DNA of 12,944 nt. It comes from DATJGF01 sp035495315 (lineage in GTDB: Bacteria > Verrucomicrobiota > Verrucomicrobiia > Limisphaerales > UBA8199). The DNA is taken from NCBI GenBank assembly GCA_035495315.1, contig DATJGF010000099.1, positions 1 through 12,944 on the forward strand, given 5' to 3'. Of the stretch, positions 1 to 7,898 are shown piece by piece. The translations under genes were made by a program, and so were the position numbers. The notes under the pieces were generated by a model. It made no database searches and was not told the origin of the DNA. It saw nothing but the letters and a program-made list of their open reading frames with translations. Position 1 is the stretch's first letter; each line of letters starts with the position of its first letter.

Positions 1-2321
1 TTGCGCCGCATTTCGGGTGTGACCAGGTCAGGGAAGACGCCGTACACTCGGGCGGCGGTCGCAGTGTGAATGTCGGTCCCCGTCTTGAACGCTTCCAGCA
101 GGCCGGCCTCGTGGCTGAGCGCCGCAATGATCCGCAATTCGATTTGGGAGTAATCGGCCGATAAAAGCAGGTATTCTTCGTTGCGCGGAACGAATGCCTT
201 GCGGATTTCCTGGCCGCGCTCCGTCCGAATGGGAATGTTCTGCAAGTTGGGGTCTTGTGAATTGAGCCGTCCGGTCGAGGTTGCGACCTGGTTGTAGGTG
301 GTGTGGATACGCTGGGTTTTTGGCCAAATCGCCAGGGGCAACGTGTCGGCATAGGTCGATTTGAGCTTGGAAGCGGTGCGATGTTCGAGCAAGCGCTGCA
401 CGATTTCGTGCTCAGAGGCCAACGCGACGAGGGTCTGCTCGTCGGTGGCGTATTGTCCGGTTTTGGTTTTCTTGGGTGCGTCGCAAATTTTCAAAACGTC
501 GAAGAGGATTTGTCCGAGCTGGCGCGGGGAATTGAGGTTGAAGCTGGTGCCGGCGAGCCGACATATCGTCTTCTCCAGTTCGTCGATCTCTTTGGCGAGT
601 TGCGTGGCGAAATCAGCCAGCGTGGTCGCCTCAACTTTGATGCCTTCAAATTCCATCTCCACCAGAACGGGGATTAACGGCAACTCGATTTCATAAAAGA
701 CGCGTTCCTGTCGTTTTTCCCTCAGCAAAGGTTCCACTGCCGCGCGCAATTGAAATGCGACGTCGGCGCTCTCGGCGGCGTACTCTGCAAGCTTGTCCAC
801 CGGCACGTCCGCCATGTGAGTTGGGAGGCCATTTCCTTCTCCTATCAGCGACGACCTCGAAATCGGAGAGTAACCGAGGAAAGTTTCGGCGAGGAACCCG
901 AGCGAGTGGCGCATGTCGGGTTCGAGCAGGCTATGAGCCACCATGCTGTCGAACAGTTTCCCGCGAACCAAAAGGCCATGCCAGCGCAGGACACTCAGAT
1001 CGAATTTGAGATCGTGGCCAACCTTCTCAATCTGCTCGGACTCGAAAACCGGCCGAAACTCTTCCAGGAGGGCTTGAGCCCGCTGGCTTTCCGTGGGGAC
1101 GGGAATGTAGCAGGCTTCGTGTGGGCGGAATGAGAACGCGAGACCGAGCAGCCGTGCCTGTTTGGGATCAAAGCCGCTGGTGACGATCTCAAAGCAGAAC
1201 GACTTTTGTTTCAGGAGTTGCTGGATTAAATGCGAGATTTGAGCGGGTGCGGTAAGAGTGACATGCGTGTGAGCAGTATCACGAAGTGTGTTGAGATTGG
1301 CAGCCTGCATTGGCACGACCCCAGGGGTTTGCGCGTCGGCTTCGCCGATCAGCACTAATTCCCCTGATTTTCCTGATGTTGCCGACTCGCGCTTATTTGC
1401 TGGTGCGGGAGGTGAGCTGTCGGATTTGAAACCGCGGCCAGCCTTAAAGTTTTCACCGAAAAGCCGACGACCAATGGAGTTGAATTCGAATTCTATGAGC
1501 AGCCCCTTGAGTTTGTCCTCGTCGGGCTTTTGCAGTTTTAAACTCTCCAGATCGACTGGACACGGGGCATCACAAATGATGGTGGCCAGACGTTTTGAAA
1601 GGCGGGCCTGCTCCTGGTTATTTTGTAAATTCTCTTTGACGCGCCCGGTAAGTTCCTGGAGCCGGGCCAACAGGTTCTCGACCGAGCCAAATTGCGCGAT
1701 CAACTTGCTCGCGGTCTTTTCGCCAATACCCGGGACGCCGGGGATGTTGTCGACAGAATCACCCATCAGCGCCAACACATCAATGACCTGTTCGGGGCGT
1801 TGCACACCCCACCGGGCTCGGATTTCAGGCAGTCCCATCACTTCTACGGCATCACCCATGCGTGAGGGCTTATACAAAAACGTATTCTCATCGACCAATT
1901 GGCCAAAATCCTTGTCGGGCGTGACCATGAACGATTTGAACCCGGCCTTTTCGGCCTGACGCACCACCGTGCCGATGATGTCATCGGCTTCATAGCCGTC
2001 GCAAACCAGCACCGGGATTCTGAATGCCTCGATCATGCGGCGCACATGCGGCAAAGCTAAACTGAGATCCTCCGGCATCACCTGACGAGTCGCCTTGTAA
2101 TCAGGGAACTCGGCGTGCCGCTGCGTCGGCGCGTCGGTATCGAATGCGACCGCAATGTGTGTTGGTTCCTGATTTTTAATGATCTCGAGCAAGCCTTGGG
2201 TAAAGCCATACAGGGCCGAAGTATTCACCCCTTTTGAAGTCATGATCGGACGGGCGATTAAGGCAAAATGGGCGCGGTACACCAATGCCATGCCGTCCAG
2301 GAGAAACAGCTTTTTCACCAT
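1..2321 (-). CDS. polA: DNA polymerase I (partial, C-terminus beyond left edge)
   Basis: Repair and Okazaki-fragment polymerase. The minus-strand frame is open from ATG (2321-2319) to the left edge, giving 773 codons; E. coli Pol I has 928. The N-terminal 5' nuclease is intact: LLDG with D9, GYEADD with E111/D113/D114, TPDKD with D136/D138, and GDSVDN with D188/D191 followed by a helix-hairpin-helix (IPGVPGIGEKTA). The central 3'-5' exonuclease fold is recognisable, but its metal ligands are degraded. The E. coli D355/E357 pair reads E378/V380 and D501 reads S518; only D424 (D441) and Y497 (Y514) remain. Polymerase motif A is SADYSQIELR with D723. Motifs B and C would lie beyond the edge. No clear Shine-Dalgarno precedes the start; it is chosen because it gives the family N-terminus MVKKLFLLDG. 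The gene is divergent from everything else in the window. The identity is secure. Confidence 0.97.
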   Translation of the reverse strand, partial: MVKKLFLLDGMALVYRAHFALIARPIMTSKGVNTSALYGFTQGLLEIIKNQEPTHIAVAFDTDAPTQRHAEFPDYKATRQVMPEDLSLALPHVRRMIEAFRIPVLVCDGYEADDIIGTVVRQAEKAGFKSFMVTPDKDFGQLVDENTFLYKPSRMGDAVEVMGLPEIRARWGVQRPEQVIDVLALMGDSVDNIPGVPGIGEKTASKLIAQFGSVENLLARLQELTGRVKENLQNNQEQARLSKRLATIICDAPCPVDLESLKLQKPDEDKLKGLLIEFEFNSIGRRLFGENFKAGRGFKSDSSPPAPANKRESATSGKSGELVLIGEADAQTPGVVPMQAANLNTLRDTAHTHVTLTAPAQISHLIQQLLKQKSFCFEIVTSGFDPKQARLLGLAFSFRPHEACYIPVPTESQRAQALLEEFRPVFESEQIEKVGHDLKFDLSVLRWHGLLVRGKLFDSMVAHSLLEPDMRHSLGFLAETFLGYSPISRSSLIGEGNGLPTHMADVPVDKLAEYAAESADVAFQLRAAVEPLLREKRQERVFYEIELPLIPVLVEMEFEGIKVEATTLADFATQLAKEIDELEKTICRLAGTSFNLNSPRQLGQILFDVLKICDAPKKTKTGQYATDEQTLVALASEHEIVQRLLEHRTASKLKSTYADTLPLAIWPKTQRIHTTYNQVATSTGRLNSQDPNLQNIPIRTERGQEIRKAFVPRNEEYLLLSADYSQIELRIIAALSHEAGLLEAFKTGTDIHTATAARVYGVFPDLVTPEMRR

Positions 2322-2417
2322 GTTAGACAAAGTAGCGTGTTTTGTCAGGCAGACCCAGGAATTTTCGATATACTGCGCAGGGACACGCGAAAAGGCGTCG
2401 CAGCGGCGTTTGCAGGC

Positions 2418-2730
2418 GCATCTTAATTCTTGAGAACCTGACCGAATCCTAAATGATTGAATACGGTGTTCTCATTAACACCCCGCTTCAGCTTCAGCGG
2501 GGTGGGAGACCGACTTCCGGCCTACCCAACCGCTTTAGCAGATTCCGATCAGGCAAAACCGGCTGAATTCAGCGGTTTATGGTGCCTGACTGCGTGAGCA
2601 CCTCAGAAAACCGCTGAATGAAGCGGTTGGAACTATCTATGCCCGTCTACACCCCGCTGAAGCGGTGTGTTAATGAGAGCAGCACATTCAATCATCTACG
2701 GCTCGGTCAGGTTCTCAAAAATTGGGATGC
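2418..2730. repeat. 313-bp imperfect inverted repeat with nested hairpins (MITE-like)
   Basis: Outer arms 2418-2492 and 2656-2730 are reverse complements at about 63 of 75 positions by hand alignment. They share blocks such as TTGAGAACCTGACCGA, ATGATTGAAT and CTCATTAACAC. Both arms end at GCATC and similarity stops there. Inside are smaller palindromes built on a CCGCTTCAGCGG theme: ACCCCGCT/AGCGGGGT near 2480-2503, AACCGCT/AGCGGTT near 2610-2629, and GCTGAATTCAGC at 2562-2573 near the centre. No transposase is encoded and no target-site duplication was recognised. It could be a non-autonomous mobile element, an expanded extragenic palindrome family, or a structured transcript. Confidence 0.75.
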
Positions 2731-2761
2731 GTCGGGCGCTTGGTTTACGCCTATTACCGCC

Positions 2762-2790
2762 TTGACCCTTGGGCCACTTAGTGGTGTAAA
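2762..2790 (+). promoter_or_regulatory. Candidate promoter with palindromic spacer, upstream of zinc-ribbon gene
   Basis: TTGACC (2762-2767) and TGTAAA (2785-2790) are separated by 17 bases, giving 5/6 and 4/6 matches to the sigma-70 hexamers. The predicted start near 2797 would leave an untranslated leader of about 70 bases. The spacer contains the 11-base palindrome CCACTTAGTGG (2774-2784), in the right place for a repressor operator. No experimental support can be read from sequence. Confidence 0.4.
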
Positions 2791-2866
2791 CTGGTTTTAG
2801 AACAACGCCAGCGCTTCGGCCTCTCATGAGGCGCGGACTTGGAATCGGCAACTAACGCCTACGTTT

Positions 2867-4045
2867 ATGGCTGACATCAAATTCTCCTGTCCTCACTGCA
2901 ACCAACACATCACTTGCGACGAGCTTTGGGGCGGCCACGAGCTCCAGTGTCCTGGTTGCCAGGGAAATCTCATCGTGCCCGGTGGCGCGGCGGCTCCCAC
3001 ACAGCCCGCCGAAAACCCCTTGGTGCCCAGACCGCCCGCCGGAGGACCCAAAGTGACCCTCAATCGGCCCCAGACGCACGGCGCCGGTTCCGGTCCAGCG
3101 GCTTCCGCTCCGGCCCGTAATATCCCTATCCGCAACCTCGCACCACCGGCTAAGAAGAAGCAGAGCCCAGTCGTAAAGTTCGCAATAACCGCGGCGGTTC
3201 TAGTCGTTCTCGGAGCCGGGGGTTACTTCGGTTACCTATGGCTGAGTGATATGCAGAGCAAAGCCAACGCCAAGAGCCGCGAGGCGGAGAAGAATTCAGA
3301 TGGCGGCCAGGTCGGGCATATCGCCGAGCTCAATGGTGTGCTGGATGCGACTGAACCTGGCAAAATACCATCCGAGCCCGGTGCTCGACGCAGGCAACGC
3401 CAGAACCCGGCCGTCCAACAAGCCGCGATGGCTGTCGATGCGGACGGCAACCCTGCGCCCGCAGCTCCGGCCGACTCACGACCGGTTGTCCCCGCCGTCT
3501 GGACGCTGGATTTAGCCACCGCCAAAATTCCGGAGGGTCGCGTTAATGGCGCGATTTCCGGCACCAATTTTGTGGCCGATGCCGCGCGCGTTGATCCCGT
3601 TGGGACAGCCCAGGTGTTGCGGTTCCTCCAAGGGCAGGCTGTTTCGCCGGATCGCGAGATCCTGGTTTACCTCCATCTCAAAGCAGGCGAGAAACTTGGC
3701 GGACAGACTTTATCTATCTCGCAGGATATGAGAGGTGCCGGAGTGCCGCAGGTCACGAAGCGATGGAAGACAAACCCGAAATATGCCCCGACCCTTAAGT
3801 CATTTTCTACCGGCTATGCAATGAAGCTGGAACTGGGGCAGTTCACCAACAACACGGTTCCCGGCAAGATTTTCCTCGCGCTGCCAGACACGGAGCAAAG
3901 TGTCGTAGCGGGCGTTTTCAATGCCACTGTAACTGTGCCTGACCCGAACATGCAGCAGGCCATGCCGATGGCCTCTCCAACTAGTCCGACTGCTCCCGAC
4001 GCGTCTCGCGCCGCCTTCGATCAACGCTATGGGATTCGCCGCTAA
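2867..4045 (+). CDS. Zinc-ribbon, single-membrane-segment protein of unknown function
   Basis: 392 residues from ATG. Residues 8-31 form a zinc ribbon: C8-P-H-C11 and C28-P-G-C31. A proline/alanine-rich linker follows (about 38-100), then a lysine patch (KKK 96-98) and one hydrophobic segment (about 103-126). By the positive-inside rule the ribbon is cytoplasmic and the rest exported. Residues about 127-210 are low-complexity and charged. A probable beta-rich domain at about 215-360 begins near WTLDLATAKIPEG; I cannot assign it to a family. A Met/Pro/Ala-rich tail ends the protein. Start choice is supported by CPHC lying at the N-terminus, although no Shine-Dalgarno is visible. A regulatory or envelope role is possible but unproven. 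Not recognised as a named gene. Confidence 0.85.
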   Translation: MADIKFSCPHCNQHITCDELWGGHELQCPGCQGNLIVPGGAAAPTQPAENPLVPRPPAGGPKVTLNRPQTHGAGSGPAASAPARNIPIRNLAPPAKKKQSPVVKFAITAAVLVVLGAGGYFGYLWLSDMQSKANAKSREAEKNSDGGQVGHIAELNGVLDATEPGKIPSEPGARRRQRQNPAVQQAAMAVDADGNPAPAAPADSRPVVPAVWTLDLATAKIPEGRVNGAISGTNFVADAARVDPVGTAQVLRFLQGQAVSPDREILVYLHLKAGEKLGGQTLSISQDMRGAGVPQVTKRWKTNPKYAPTLKSFSTGYAMKLELGQFTNNTVPGKIFLALPDTEQSVVAGVFNATVTVPDPNMQQAMPMASPTSPTAPDASRAAFDQRYGIRR

Positions 4046-4051
4046 GCGGCG
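4037..4051 (+). other. Hairpin with the stop codon as its loop
   Basis: CGCCGC (4037-4042) and GCGGCG (4046-4051) pair perfectly around TAA, the stop codon of the zinc-ribbon gene. No T-run follows, so it is not a standard intrinsic terminator. It might affect termination or mRNA stability, or be chance in GC-rich DNA. Confidence 0.35.
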
Positions 4052-4103
4052 TGTATTGCTTTCGGTCGCCTCCCAAAATTGAGCGCGTGAGCATAAGGCA
4101 ACT

Positions 4104-5102
4104 GTGATCCGGTCTCTTGCATTCACCACGCAGGGTCGGCTGCACAGCAACGGTGTTGAGCCATGGCTAATGACCTGCGTGCTCAGTGATACCAATCTCT
4201 TTCTTTGGGTGGATCTCGAAGCCCCGAGCCCTGAAGAAACCAAGCTGGTGCTCGAGAACGTCTTCCACTTCCATCCCCTCTCGATCGAAGACGCCGTCGC
4301 CACGAACTCCTCCCCCAAAGTCGAGGAGTACGTCCCACGCGAAGAGGACATGTTTAAGCCGTACCTGTTCATCGTGGTGCATGCGGTTGATTACAGCCGC
4401 AAGGATGGCACTTTTGCCACCAGTGAACTTAATCTGTTCCTGGGCAAAAACTTCCTGGTCACCTATCATGAGGGAGCGTTGCGGACCATCAACCAAACCG
4501 AGGAAAGCGCCCGCAACAGCACCATGCGCGTTGCCCGGGCTCCGGATCGCCTCGTCCATACCTTGCTGGATTTAATCGTCGAAAATTACCGGCCGGCCCT
4601 GGATGAACTGGCGCAGGAAATTGTGGTGCTTGAGCAAAAAGCCTTGCAACAACCTAATCAGGCAACGCTCAACCAGATCCTGAACGTCAAAAACGAAGTG
4701 ATCCATCTGCGCCAAATCATCGGTCCACAACGCGAGGTCCTGGCCCGTTTTGCCCGGGGCGAATTCAAACTTATCCGAGCGCACCTGGTACCTTATTACC
4801 GTGATGTTTACGATGGCCTATCCCAGATTGCCGAGCGTGCCCAAAACTACGCGGATGCCCTGACCAGCACCCTGCAGATTTACCTCAACGTATCTTCCAA
4901 TCAAACCGGAGAAGTCGTCAAACTGCTCACGCTCATTACGGTGATTACGACGCCGCTGATGATGATTGGGACCTGGTACGGCATGAATTTTCAGCACATG
5001 CCCGAGCTTAGCTGGCAGCACGGTTACCTGGTTGCGGCATCGGTTACCGCCGTTTCCACTCTCGTCACTTTTTGGTATTTTAAGAAGAAAAAATGGTTCT
5101 GA
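4104..5102 (+). CDS. corA: CorA-family magnesium/divalent cation channel
   Basis: 332 residues, close to the usual length of CorA proteins. The family forms homopentameric inner-membrane channels for Mg2+ (also Co2+ and Ni2+ in some members). The long N-terminal cytoplasmic domain includes FLWVDLEAPSPEE and HPLSIEDA, typical of the family, followed by the long stalk helix. The first membrane helix (about 270-291) ends in the diagnostic YGMNF motif, with GMN at 293-295 and MPEL after it. The second helix is about 306-326, and the basic tail KKKKWF is characteristic. The start is GTG 4104, with AAGG (about 4095-4098) at good spacing. It lies 58 bases after the zinc-ribbon gene and 30 before the kinase gene, so co-transcription is plausible. 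Some relatives prefer Zn2+ or Co2+; sequence alone does not settle the ion. Confidence 0.95.
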   Translation: MIRSLAFTTQGRLHSNGVEPWLMTCVLSDTNLFLWVDLEAPSPEETKLVLENVFHFHPLSIEDAVATNSSPKVEEYVPREEDMFKPYLFIVVHAVDYSRKDGTFATSELNLFLGKNFLVTYHEGALRTINQTEESARNSTMRVARAPDRLVHTLLDLIVENYRPALDELAQEIVVLEQKALQQPNQATLNQILNVKNEVIHLRQIIGPQREVLARFARGEFKLIRAHLVPYYRDVYDGLSQIAERAQNYADALTSTLQIYLNVSSNQTGEVVKLLTLITVITTPLMMIGTWYGMNFQHMPELSWQHGYLVAASVTAVSTLVTFWYFKKKKWF

Positions 5103-5132
5103 TACTGCCACGATACTCGCGCGCTTCCATCC

Positions 5133-6395
5133 ATGGCCGCTAAATCCAGCTTTCTCGATAAGGTCCTCGACCGGATTGGCCGCCTGGACAACGAAGGGCT
5201 CCAGACGGTGGTCCAGCGCTTGGCTCGGGAACGCTCATTCCTCGAAACGCTTTTCAATACGATTGAGGATGGTGTCCTGGTGGTTGATGAGAACGGTCGC
5301 ATCCTTTATTTCAATCAAGCGGTGACGCGGTTATTAGGTTTGCAGCCCAACGTCGAAGGCCAACCCATTACGAACTTTATCCCTGAACTCGACTGGGAAA
5401 ACATTGCTCGGATTGACTCTCTTGGCGGACAGCGTGTCGTGCGGCACGAGTTCGAGGTGAGCTACCCGCGCCCGCGCTTTTTACGATTATACGCCGCACC
5501 GCTCGATGGGCGCGCCACCGGCAGCACCGGAGTTGCATTGATTCTCAATGATGCGACGGAAGCACGGCAGCAGGCGTTCGAGGCGATCGAAAGCGAAAGG
5601 CTGCAAGCATTGACGCTTCTAGCCGCAAGCGTCGCTCACGAGATTGGCAATCCGCTCAATGCGCTGCACATCCACCTCCAACTGATTGAGCGTGAGTTAA
5701 GAAAGCTCAAGATGATTTCAGGCAAGCCGCCTGCGTTCGAATCGCGCCGAGTTCTACGCGGCAGGACCGCTGCACAAACAGTCAGCGGTGAAAGCGACCT
5801 CCCTGAACTAACCCGACGGCTGGAACAATACCTCGGCGTGGCCAAAGGGGAGGTTGAACGACTCGACTATATCGTTACCCAATTCTTGCACGCGATTCGC
5901 CCAGCCCCTCCGCAGCTGAAACCGTTCCTCCTGAATGAAGTCGTCCTCAAGACGCTCGAACTGCTTCGGCCGGAATTGGACAACCGTGGCGTTCAGGTGC
6001 GGGTGAGAACCGCTCGACAATTGCCCCTGACGCCGATTGACCCCAACCAGGTGCAGCAGGTGCTGGTTAACCTGATCAAAAACGCGATGCAGGCAATGAC
6101 CAAAGGCGGGATTCTGACTGTTCAAACCGGCGAAGGCCCTGATGGAGTTTGGGTGAGCATCGCCGATACCGGTGGCGGCATTCCACAGGAACAACTTAAT
6201 CGCATTTTCGAGCCCTTTTATACGACTAAAAAAAAGGGATCCGGACTGGGATTGATGATTGTCCAAAGAATCGTCCGGGCTCATGGTGGGCGCATTGAAC
6301 TGGAGAGCCAGGTCGGCCGCGGCACTACTTTCCGCATTTGGCTTCCGCTTCACGAACGGAAACCTCGCTTGCTGGAGGCTCCGGGGCCGTCCTGA
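5133..6395 (+). CDS. PAS-domain sensor histidine kinase (soluble)
   Basis: 420 residues with no membrane segment, so probably a cytoplasmic sensor. A short coiled N-terminus (1-35) leads into a PAS domain (about 36-145, with DGVLVVDENGRILYFN). The dimerisation/phosphoacceptor helix carries VAHEIGNPL with H169. The catalytic domain has the N box (NLIKNAMQA, N317), the G1 box (ADTGGG, D345), the F box (FEPFYTTK) and the G2 box (GSGLGL, 369-374). This is the NtrB/ZraS-like arrangement of kinases that partner sigma-54 response regulators. No response regulator is present in the window. About 40 extra residues (roughly 195-235) separate the H-box helix from the second helix (GEVERLDYIVTQFL). Start ATG 5133 follows corA by 30 bases without a good Shine-Dalgarno. 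Target genes are unknown; its nearness to the secretion operon is only suggestive. Confidence 0.93.
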   Translation: MAAKSSFLDKVLDRIGRLDNEGLQTVVQRLARERSFLETLFNTIEDGVLVVDENGRILYFNQAVTRLLGLQPNVEGQPITNFIPELDWENIARIDSLGGQRVVRHEFEVSYPRPRFLRLYAAPLDGRATGSTGVALILNDATEARQQAFEAIESERLQALTLLAASVAHEIGNPLNALHIHLQLIERELRKLKMISGKPPAFESRRVLRGRTAAQTVSGESDLPELTRRLEQYLGVAKGEVERLDYIVTQFLHAIRPAPPQLKPFLLNEVVLKTLELLRPELDNRGVQVRVRTARQLPLTPIDPNQVQQVLVNLIKNAMQAMTKGGILTVQTGEGPDGVWVSIADTGGGIPQEQLNRIFEPFYTTKKKGSGLGLMIVQRIVRAHGGRIELESQVGRGTTFRIWLPLHERKPRLLEAPGPS

Positions 6396-6450
6396 ACGAT
6401 TGCTCAGGCCGCCGGTAGTGCGGGCCTCTTCGCCTGCGAGTTTTAAGGCT

Positions 6451-6536
6451 GTAGGAGACGACGTAAGGAGAGTCAGTTTATTCCCTGCCTGTTTGCGGGT
6501 CCGGTTTGATCAGAGTCTCCTTACGTCGTCTCCTAC
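6451..6536. repeat. Perfect 21-bp inverted repeat between kinase and gspF genes
   Basis: 6451-6471 and 6516-6536 are exact reverse complements, beginning GTAGGAGACGACG and ending CGTCGTCTCCTAC, with 44 bases between them. The arms could fold into a long RNA stem, but no T-run follows. The form suggests a dispersed intergenic palindrome rather than a dedicated terminator. It separates the corA/kinase unit from the secretion operon. Confidence 0.8.
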
Positions 6537-6557
6537 ACAATAGTTTGAAAAAGCCGC

Positions 6558-6585
6558 TTGGATTGCCGCAACTTTCCGGTAGATT
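6558..6585 (+). promoter_or_regulatory. Weak candidate promoter for the gspF operon
   Basis: TTGGAT (6558-6563) and TAGATT (6580-6585) are 16 bases apart, each about 4/6 matches. It lies just after the 21-bp inverted repeat and 32 bases before the gspF start, in the only gap wide enough for an operon promoter. This is a weak assignment. Confidence 0.25.
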
Positions 6586-6617
6586 TTGCGTTTAAGTAAA
6601 AGAAGAATTACGCGCAT

Positions 6618-7892
6618 ATGCCTCAATTCTCGTACAAAGCCCGCAGGCGCACCGGTGAGGTAGTCGAAGGGGTGCTTGACGTAGCCGATCGCTCCGCGGC
6701 ATTGATCCAAATCGAGCGGCTGGGCCTTTTCCCGGTCGTGGTCGACGCGGCCAAAGGGGGCGCGATGGCCCTGGTCGACAGGCCGGCACGGCAGAAGACC
6801 GATTGGCGAGCCCTCCTGCCTCCTACCTTGCGCGCCGCCCTTTCGAAAAAGCGCAAGCCGAAGCTCCAGGAACTGGCCACTTTTACCCAGCAGTTGGCTA
6901 ACCTGCTCCACTCCGGCATGCCCTTGACGGTTGCTCTCAACAGCATGACGCATCTGGAGAGCAAAGGTATCTCAGCCGATGTCAGCCGGGAATTGCGGCA
7001 AGATGTCATGGAAGGCCGCAGCTTGTCTGATGCAATGGCCAAGCAATCACGCATCTTTTCAGACCTTTACATCAATATGGTGCGGGCCGGTGAATCGAGC
7101 GGCGCATTGGTGGAAGTCTTGCGGCGCATGGCCGATCACTTCGAGCGCTTCGCTCAGGTCCAAACCAAATTTACCTCGGCCTTAATTTATCCCGCTTTTG
7201 TCGCGGTCGTCGGCATCGGCATCATGTTCTTCTTTATGACGTACATGCTGCCGAAATTCATGAGCATTTTCCAGGGCATGAACGTCCCCTTGCCGATGAT
7301 GACCCAGATCTTGATCGGCATCAGCCATCTTTTCGCCGGCTATTGGTGGTTGATGCTGCTGCTGGCACTGGCGGTGGTCATTCTCTTCAAACGTTTCCAG
7401 GCCAACCCGGAAGGGCGCCGTAAAATCGATCAATGGAAAATGAACGCGCCGGTCTTCGGTAAGGTCATCAAATTGAACCTCTTCGGACAATTTGCCCGCA
7501 CTCTGTCGACTCTGCTGGAAAACGGCGTGCCGGTGTTGACCGCATTGAAAATAACCGAGCAAATCCTATCGAATGTGATTGTCAAAGAGGCGATTGCCAA
7601 GACCCGTGAGGAAGTCACCGACGGCAAGACGATCGCCCAGCCGCTGGCCCGAAGCAAAGTATTCCCTCAGCTGATGGTTGACCTCGTCAAAATTGGCGAA
7701 GATACGGGCGATGTGCCGGGGGCATTGAAGAACGTCGCCGATACTTACGAAAATGAACTGAATATCGCTCTGCGCGTGATGATGAACATGATTGAGCCGG
7801 TGATGATTGTCGTCATGGCCGTTGGTGTCGGTTTCCTCCTGCTCAGCGTGCTCTCGGCGATGTTCGCGATGACGGCCAATATAGCAAGGTGA
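6618..7892 (+). CDS. gspF: Type II secretion inner-membrane platform protein GspF (PilC-like)
   Basis: 424 residues, the usual size for the GspF/PilC family. These polytopic inner-membrane proteins link the assembly ATPase to pseudopilin insertion. The N-terminus MPQFSYKARRRTGEVVEG is the family signature. Two related domains follow, at about 85-190 (LATFTQQLANLLHSGMPL) and 289-395 (FARTLSTLLENGVPVLTAL). Hydrophobic segments lie near 190-212, 242-257 and 395-419, matching the three-helix topology. A basic linker (about 50-80, ending KKRKPKLQ) joins the N-terminal arm to the first domain. The start ATG 6618 has only a weak, distant AGAAG. Named gspF rather than pilC because gspH-K-like genes follow six bases later. 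Confidence 0.94.
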   Translation: MPQFSYKARRRTGEVVEGVLDVADRSAALIQIERLGLFPVVVDAAKGGAMALVDRPARQKTDWRALLPPTLRAALSKKRKPKLQELATFTQQLANLLHSGMPLTVALNSMTHLESKGISADVSRELRQDVMEGRSLSDAMAKQSRIFSDLYINMVRAGESSGALVEVLRRMADHFERFAQVQTKFTSALIYPAFVAVVGIGIMFFFMTYMLPKFMSIFQGMNVPLPMMTQILIGISHLFAGYWWLMLLLALAVVILFKRFQANPEGRRKIDQWKMNAPVFGKVIKLNLFGQFARTLSTLLENGVPVLTALKITEQILSNVIVKEAIAKTREEVTDGKTIAQPLARSKVFPQLMVDLVKIGEDTGDVPGALKNVADTYENELNIALRVMMNMIEPVMIVVMAVGVGFLLLSVLSAMFAMTANIAR

Positions 7893-7898
7893 GTTCAG

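Larger units (their letters stand above)
2322..2866. other. Gene-free divergent region between polA and the zinc-ribbon gene
   Basis: This 545-base stretch separates two divergent genes and holds no convincing coding sequence. 2322-2417 is the upstream side of polA; a weak minus-strand -10-like TATATC lies at 2372-2367, with no good -35. 2418-2730 is the large inverted repeat described separately. 2731-2866 holds a candidate promoter and a short 5' untranslated region. In that 5' region GCCTC and GAGGC (2819-2823, 2828-2832) can form a small hairpin with loop TCAT. Confidence 0.7.

Noticed and set aside
303..1133. Several 80-130 codon plus-strand frames
   Set aside because: All are opposite polA codons and reflect GC-biased codon positions; no motifs or ribosome sites.
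1288..1959. 223-codon open frame on the plus strand
   Set aside because: It lies antisense to polA, whose minus-strand frame carries every family motif here. The plus-strand translation is Ser/Arg/Pro-rich with no recognisable domain.
2618..2800. 60-codon open frame within and after the large inverted repeat
   Set aside because: Most of it is repeat arm sequence, it lacks a Shine-Dalgarno, and the product resembles nothing known.
3800..4372. 190-codon minus-strand frame
   Set aside because: It spans the 3' end of the zinc-ribbon gene and the start of corA on the opposite strand; CorA motifs on the plus strand are decisive.
5808..6353. 181-codon minus-strand frame
   Set aside because: It is antisense to the kinase catalytic domain, whose N, G1, F and G2 boxes are all intact on the plus strand.
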